Source of the DNA: Nocardioides carbamazepini | GTDB lineage: Bacteria; Actinomycetota; Actinomycetes; Propionibacteriales; Nocardioidaceae | Reading direction: 5' to 3' | Assembly (NCBI RefSeq): GCF_024614185.1 | Contig: NZ_JAHTLF010000018.1 | Location: 903,821 to 967,820, forward strand | DNA: 64,000 bases | Part shown: positions 62,001 through 64,000 of the stretch, in pieces | Numbering within the stretch: position 1 is the stretch's first letter | Layout: every line of letters begins with the position of its first letter | Made by a program: the position numbers and the translations under genes | The notes under the pieces: model-generated | What the model was told of the DNA's origin: nothing | What the model saw: only the letters and a program-made list of their open reading frames with translations | Databases searched by the model: none

Positions 62001-63040
62001 CGATGGGCATCAAGCACGCGGACCGCATCGACGCGGCGGTCCGTGAGCGCCTGCGGGATCGCAGCGACCTCGAGTCATACTTCTCCGAAGCCCAAGAGGA
62101 GCGGTTTTTCGTCAAGAACCTCGAACGCGTGCAGGGCGATGAACGCGACGCGATCATCATGTCGGTCGGCTACGGGAAGAGCGCGGATGGCCGCATGCTC
62201 TACCGATTCGGCCCCATCAACACCCAAGGCGGCGAGCGTCGCCTCAACGTCGCAGTCTCCCGAGCGAAGCGACGCATGACGCTGGTCTCGTCGTTCGCCT
62301 CCGCCGACCTCGATCCGAGCAAGCTCAACGCACGCGGCGCCGAGCTGCTCGGCGCGTATGTGTCCTTCATGGAATCGGGTGGCACCGACCTCGGATCGAT
62401 CGCAACCCCGCCGCCGCGCCTCAACGCCTTCGAACAGGACATCCGCGACCGACTGACCCACGCCGGCCTCAACCTCACACCTCAGTTCGGAGTCTCCGGC
62501 TATCGCATGGACTTCGTCGCCTCCCACCCCGAGAAGCGCGGCCAGTACGTCCTCGCGATCGAGGCTGACGGCGCGAGCTACCACTCCTCGGCCACCGCCC
62601 GAGATCGCGACCGCCTCCGCCAGGAACACCTCGAACGACTCGGCTGGCGCTTCCACCGCATCTGGTCCACCGACTGGTTCCGCAACCCGCAAGCCGAGGT
62701 CGAGCGCGTGCTCCAGGCGTTCAATGCTGCGGTCGAGGCTGCCGACAAAGGCGGGGCCACGGGCCAACGCGCTCACCCGATCGCATCACCAACCACGGTT
62801 GAGCCGGCGACAGGGCAGCCGACCAGGACCTTGCCGACGCCGAAGATCTGGTACGGCCAGCCGATCACGACCTACAGCCGATCCGAACTCGTCGCGGTCG
62901 TCCGTTGGATTCAAAGCGACGGCCTGTTGCGAACTGAGGAAGACCTCATCCGCGACGCGATGGACGAGCTCGGCTGGCGACGGCGCGGGTCCCGCATTGA
63001 TGCGGGTCTGCGAGACGCGATCGTTGCGGCGAAGCGCTAA
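59030..63040 (+). CDS. Giant DUF4011-SF1 helicase-nuclease defence protein
   Basis: 1336 residues from GTG 59030, five bases after AGGAG; GTG 59024 overlaps that site. N-terminal DUF4011-type region (WAKDLVDTGKRNPLLYY). SF1 helicase: Walker A GPPGTGKSQT near 301, DEASQIPPADAIP near 837, VAGDERQLPPT, and motifs V-VI in LERVQGDERDAII and GGERRLNVAVSRAKRRM. A PD-(D/E)XK nuclease of the MTES_1575/Vsr-like group follows (FEQDIRDRL, IEADGASYHSS near 1177, LGWRFHRIWSTDWF), then a winged C-terminal domain. This architecture matches the DUF4011-helicase-Vsr anti-phage proteins reported by Gao and colleagues (2020). Confidence 0.9.
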   Translation: METTQRQSRKELVAAAVERWAKDLVDTGKRNPLLYYRPLQAGTLSFDHADTAALTAFLAGSQIKLSALFPTPTVSADALKRIRTIRKKILTLEEERGIQTGYLAIGMATWTEEGTAATERAPAAPILLREIWIKPRSASESDFDLTLAEEAEYNPVLLHYLNERFGSSVDFSGLPEDPDEKSWPGIAESIGALESACAQVPGFATERTLTVGSFAYQKLPMVNDLKADIELLLESDVIAALAGDAQAQATLRGNVGHTDALEPSRPDHTPPVDEFLVLDADSSQNYAINAAFGGSHVVVKGPPGTGKSQTITNLIAGLMARGKRVLFVAEKRAAIDAVLGRLGGAELDTWVMDLHDGLSNRRRVAQQLSETLERASRTGVPDVGALHRELVASRDRLTNHSQMMHRPREPWGFSVYDLQALRLQLGDIKPTYRFRGPRLTAATQEMVEDAIAVLTEYAELDGLKAAEAGAWSGAQVDTADQARQAIEIVRQLRDRTVPDAGAKLNLLVETLGLRRPTSVDQWGGLLSLANQVAALCQQLSEAAFREGQETLVAATATARWRKERGVSMAWGERRRAVKAAKTLVVAGKPSKSELHTKLVHATELSAAWRAASVDGGEPRLPADLAGTHAQLEQMTTELRGLGAFVASSELGSLDPTTELPQRLDALVRDHTQLSKLPRLRELHRKIHDLGLDAFADECRRREVQPQDVRPLLEAAWLDSILEDVALTDAKYGAFQGTTLDRTVSTFQAADTQHIQSAGARVQRKAAEALYAALDAHPEQTLLIRKQANLKRRHMPMRELLEQAGDVLLAAKPCWAMSPLVVSQVLPMRRMFDVVIFDEASQIPPADAIPSIARGHKLVVAGDERQLPPTAFFGSTVDDSDEEDDIENITLTSGFESILDALAPLISTRNLQWHYRSRDEKLIAFSNVHIYDSSLTTFPGAQQDGVLKHVHVPWAPGGNGVAGSTSAEVEKVVDLVLDHAENRPEESLGVIAMGIKHADRIDAAVRERLRDRSDLESYFSEAQEERFFVKNLERVQGDERDAIIMSVGYGKSADGRMLYRFGPINTQGGERRLNVAVSRAKRRMTLVSSFASADLDPSKLNARGAELLGAYVSFMESGGTDLGSIATPPPRLNAFEQDIRDRLTHAGLNLTPQFGVSGYRMDFVASHPEKRGQYVLAIEADGASYHSSATARDRDRLRQEHLERLGWRFHRIWSTDWFRNPQAEVERVLQAFNAAVEAADKGGATGQRAHPIASPTTVEPATGQPTRTLPTPKIWYGQPITTYSRSELVAVVRWIQSDGLLRTEEDLIRDAMDELGWRRRGSRIDAGLRDAIVAAKR

Positions 63041-63119
63041 CGCGGCCGGTGGGGCGGCCCGCTTCGCCGAAATGCAGAACCCGTCGAATGTGTCGGCCAG
63101 TGCTGGGACAGTGCTGACC

Positions 63120-64000
63120 ATGGGATTCATGGACCGGTTCCGCAAGCATGAGACGCCGCCCGAGCAGCCGCAGCTGCCGGTGCGGCTCGATCAGCCGCGT
63201 TTCGCGGTCATCGATATCGAGACCACCGGCCTGTCGCCACAGTTGGATCGCATCGTCGAGATCGCGGTCGTCACGACCGACCCGTGGGGCAGGGTCCTCG
63301 GCGAGTGGTCAACCCGAATCAATCCCGAGGGCCCGGTCGGAGCCACCCACATCCACGGCATCAGCGCTGCGGACGTCGCAGGAGCGCCGGTCTTCCGTGA
63401 CGTCATCGCGGCACTCACTCAGCAACTCGCCGGGGCAGCCCTCGTTGCACACAACGCCGAGTTCGATCTCGCGTTCGTCCGCGAAGAGTTCCGACGCGCG
63501 GGCTGGGACATGCCGGCCGCGCCATCGCTGTGCACGCTCCGCGCATCCGATTACCACCTGCCCAACCTTGACCGCCGCCGTCTCGCCGACTGCTGCTGGG
63601 CCGTCGGGACGCCTTTGACAGGTGCTCACTCCGCGCTGGGTGACGCGCGGGCGACCGCTGTTCTCCTTGCCGCGTTCATGCACCCGCACATCGGTGCAAC
63701 TCCGCTGGCCGAGCACTTGGCTCTCCCGGAGCAGGCGATACGAGTCCGCTGGCCAGCGGAGCCCAACGGCGCCGTCCTTCGTGACGTCGCCATGCCGCGC
63801 ACCGACAACCCGGCCTACACGCCGTCGACGGCGCCGGCCTCCACCGCGCCCGAGGCCCTCGTCTCGATGGTCGACCACTTCTCCCTGCTCGACGCCGTCG
63901 CGATGGGCGCGCCAGAGAGCGGCATCGCCTACCTCGAAACGCTGGCAGAGGCACTCGAGGACGGCGAGATCTCAGACGAAGAAGCGGCTGGTCTAGTGGC
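63120..64000 (+). CDS. DnaQ-like 3'-5' exonuclease domain protein (cut by window end)
   Basis: Open frame from ATG 63120 (or ATG 63129) to the end of the window, at least 293 codons. DEDDh exonuclease motifs: Exo I FAVIDIETTGLSP, Exo II LVAHNAEFDLAFVREEF, Exo III HSALGDARATAVLL. A linker with Thr/Pro/Ala and a helical domain (FSLLDAVAMGAPESG, LEDGEISDEEAAGL) follow, of unknown type, running off the window. It starts 80 bases after the helicase gene on the same strand and may act with it. Confidence 0.88.
   Translation, partial: MGFMDRFRKHETPPEQPQLPVRLDQPRFAVIDIETTGLSPQLDRIVEIAVVTTDPWGRVLGEWSTRINPEGPVGATHIHGISAADVAGAPVFRDVIAALTQQLAGAALVAHNAEFDLAFVREEFRRAGWDMPAAPSLCTLRASDYHLPNLDRRRLADCCWAVGTPLTGAHSALGDARATAVLLAAFMHPHIGATPLAEHLALPEQAIRVRWPAEPNGAVLRDVAMPRTDNPAYTPSTAPASTAPEALVSMVDHFSLLDAVAMGAPESGIAYLETLAEALEDGEISDEEAAGLV

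Overview
The window is high-GC actinobacterial chromosome, most likely from Nocardioides or a close relative. The evidence is the GC-rich third codon positions, frequent GTG starts, and gene neighbourhoods known from actinobacterial origin-proximal DNA. No species call is possible from sequence reading alone.

Bases 1-18,000 carry the parA/parB end of the origin region, with a parS-like site directly behind the parB terminator. The block trxA, trxB, anti-sigma, sigM, pseudokinase, murJ, DUF6049-like protein and cca follows. Its order matches the Mycobacterium tuberculosis block from pcnA to parB, with a two-component system, plsC, an alaA-type aminotransferase and an acetyltransferase in between. 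A 161-bp palindrome separates cca from the next operon.

Bases 18,000-29,500 hold an uncharacterised three-gene operon (a SWIM zinc-finger protein plus two related large proteins), single genes for an SRPBCC protein and a secreted phosphoesterase, and an amide-use cluster: amiS-like channel, formamidase/acetamidase, MarR regulator and a cytosolic AmiC-like sensor.

Bases 29,500-51,300 resemble the M. tuberculosis segment from ino1 to dnaB: ino1, padR, ponA-like PBP, GT87-type membrane protein, rpsF-ssb-rpsR-rplI, dnaB. Inserted among these are an ECF sigma factor with a membrane partner, a FemAB/alanine-racemase-like pair, a toxin-antitoxin pair whose toxin is frameshifted, endonuclease IV, an FHA-FHA-membrane-trypsin protein, a MATE exporter and a five-copy repeat array. 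DnaB carries two inteins. One is an Ala1 mini-intein inside the Walker A motif with class 3 signature residues. The other is a Cys1 intein with a LAGLIDADG endonuclease.

Bases 51,300-64,000 form a defence island with visibly lower GC. It starts with a complete type III CBASS operon (CD-NTase, HORMA, TRIP13-like ATPase, NucC nuclease). A RecQ helicase fused to a phosphoribosyltransferase-like domain comes next, paired with a DprA-like protein. A giant DUF4011-helicase-nuclease protein and a DnaQ-like exonuclease cut by the window end complete it. No integrase or transposase is visible in the window, so the island's limits and mobility are unknown. The CBASS set is a known system; the RecQ-PRTase/DprA pair and the SWIM operon are the best candidates for undescribed systems.
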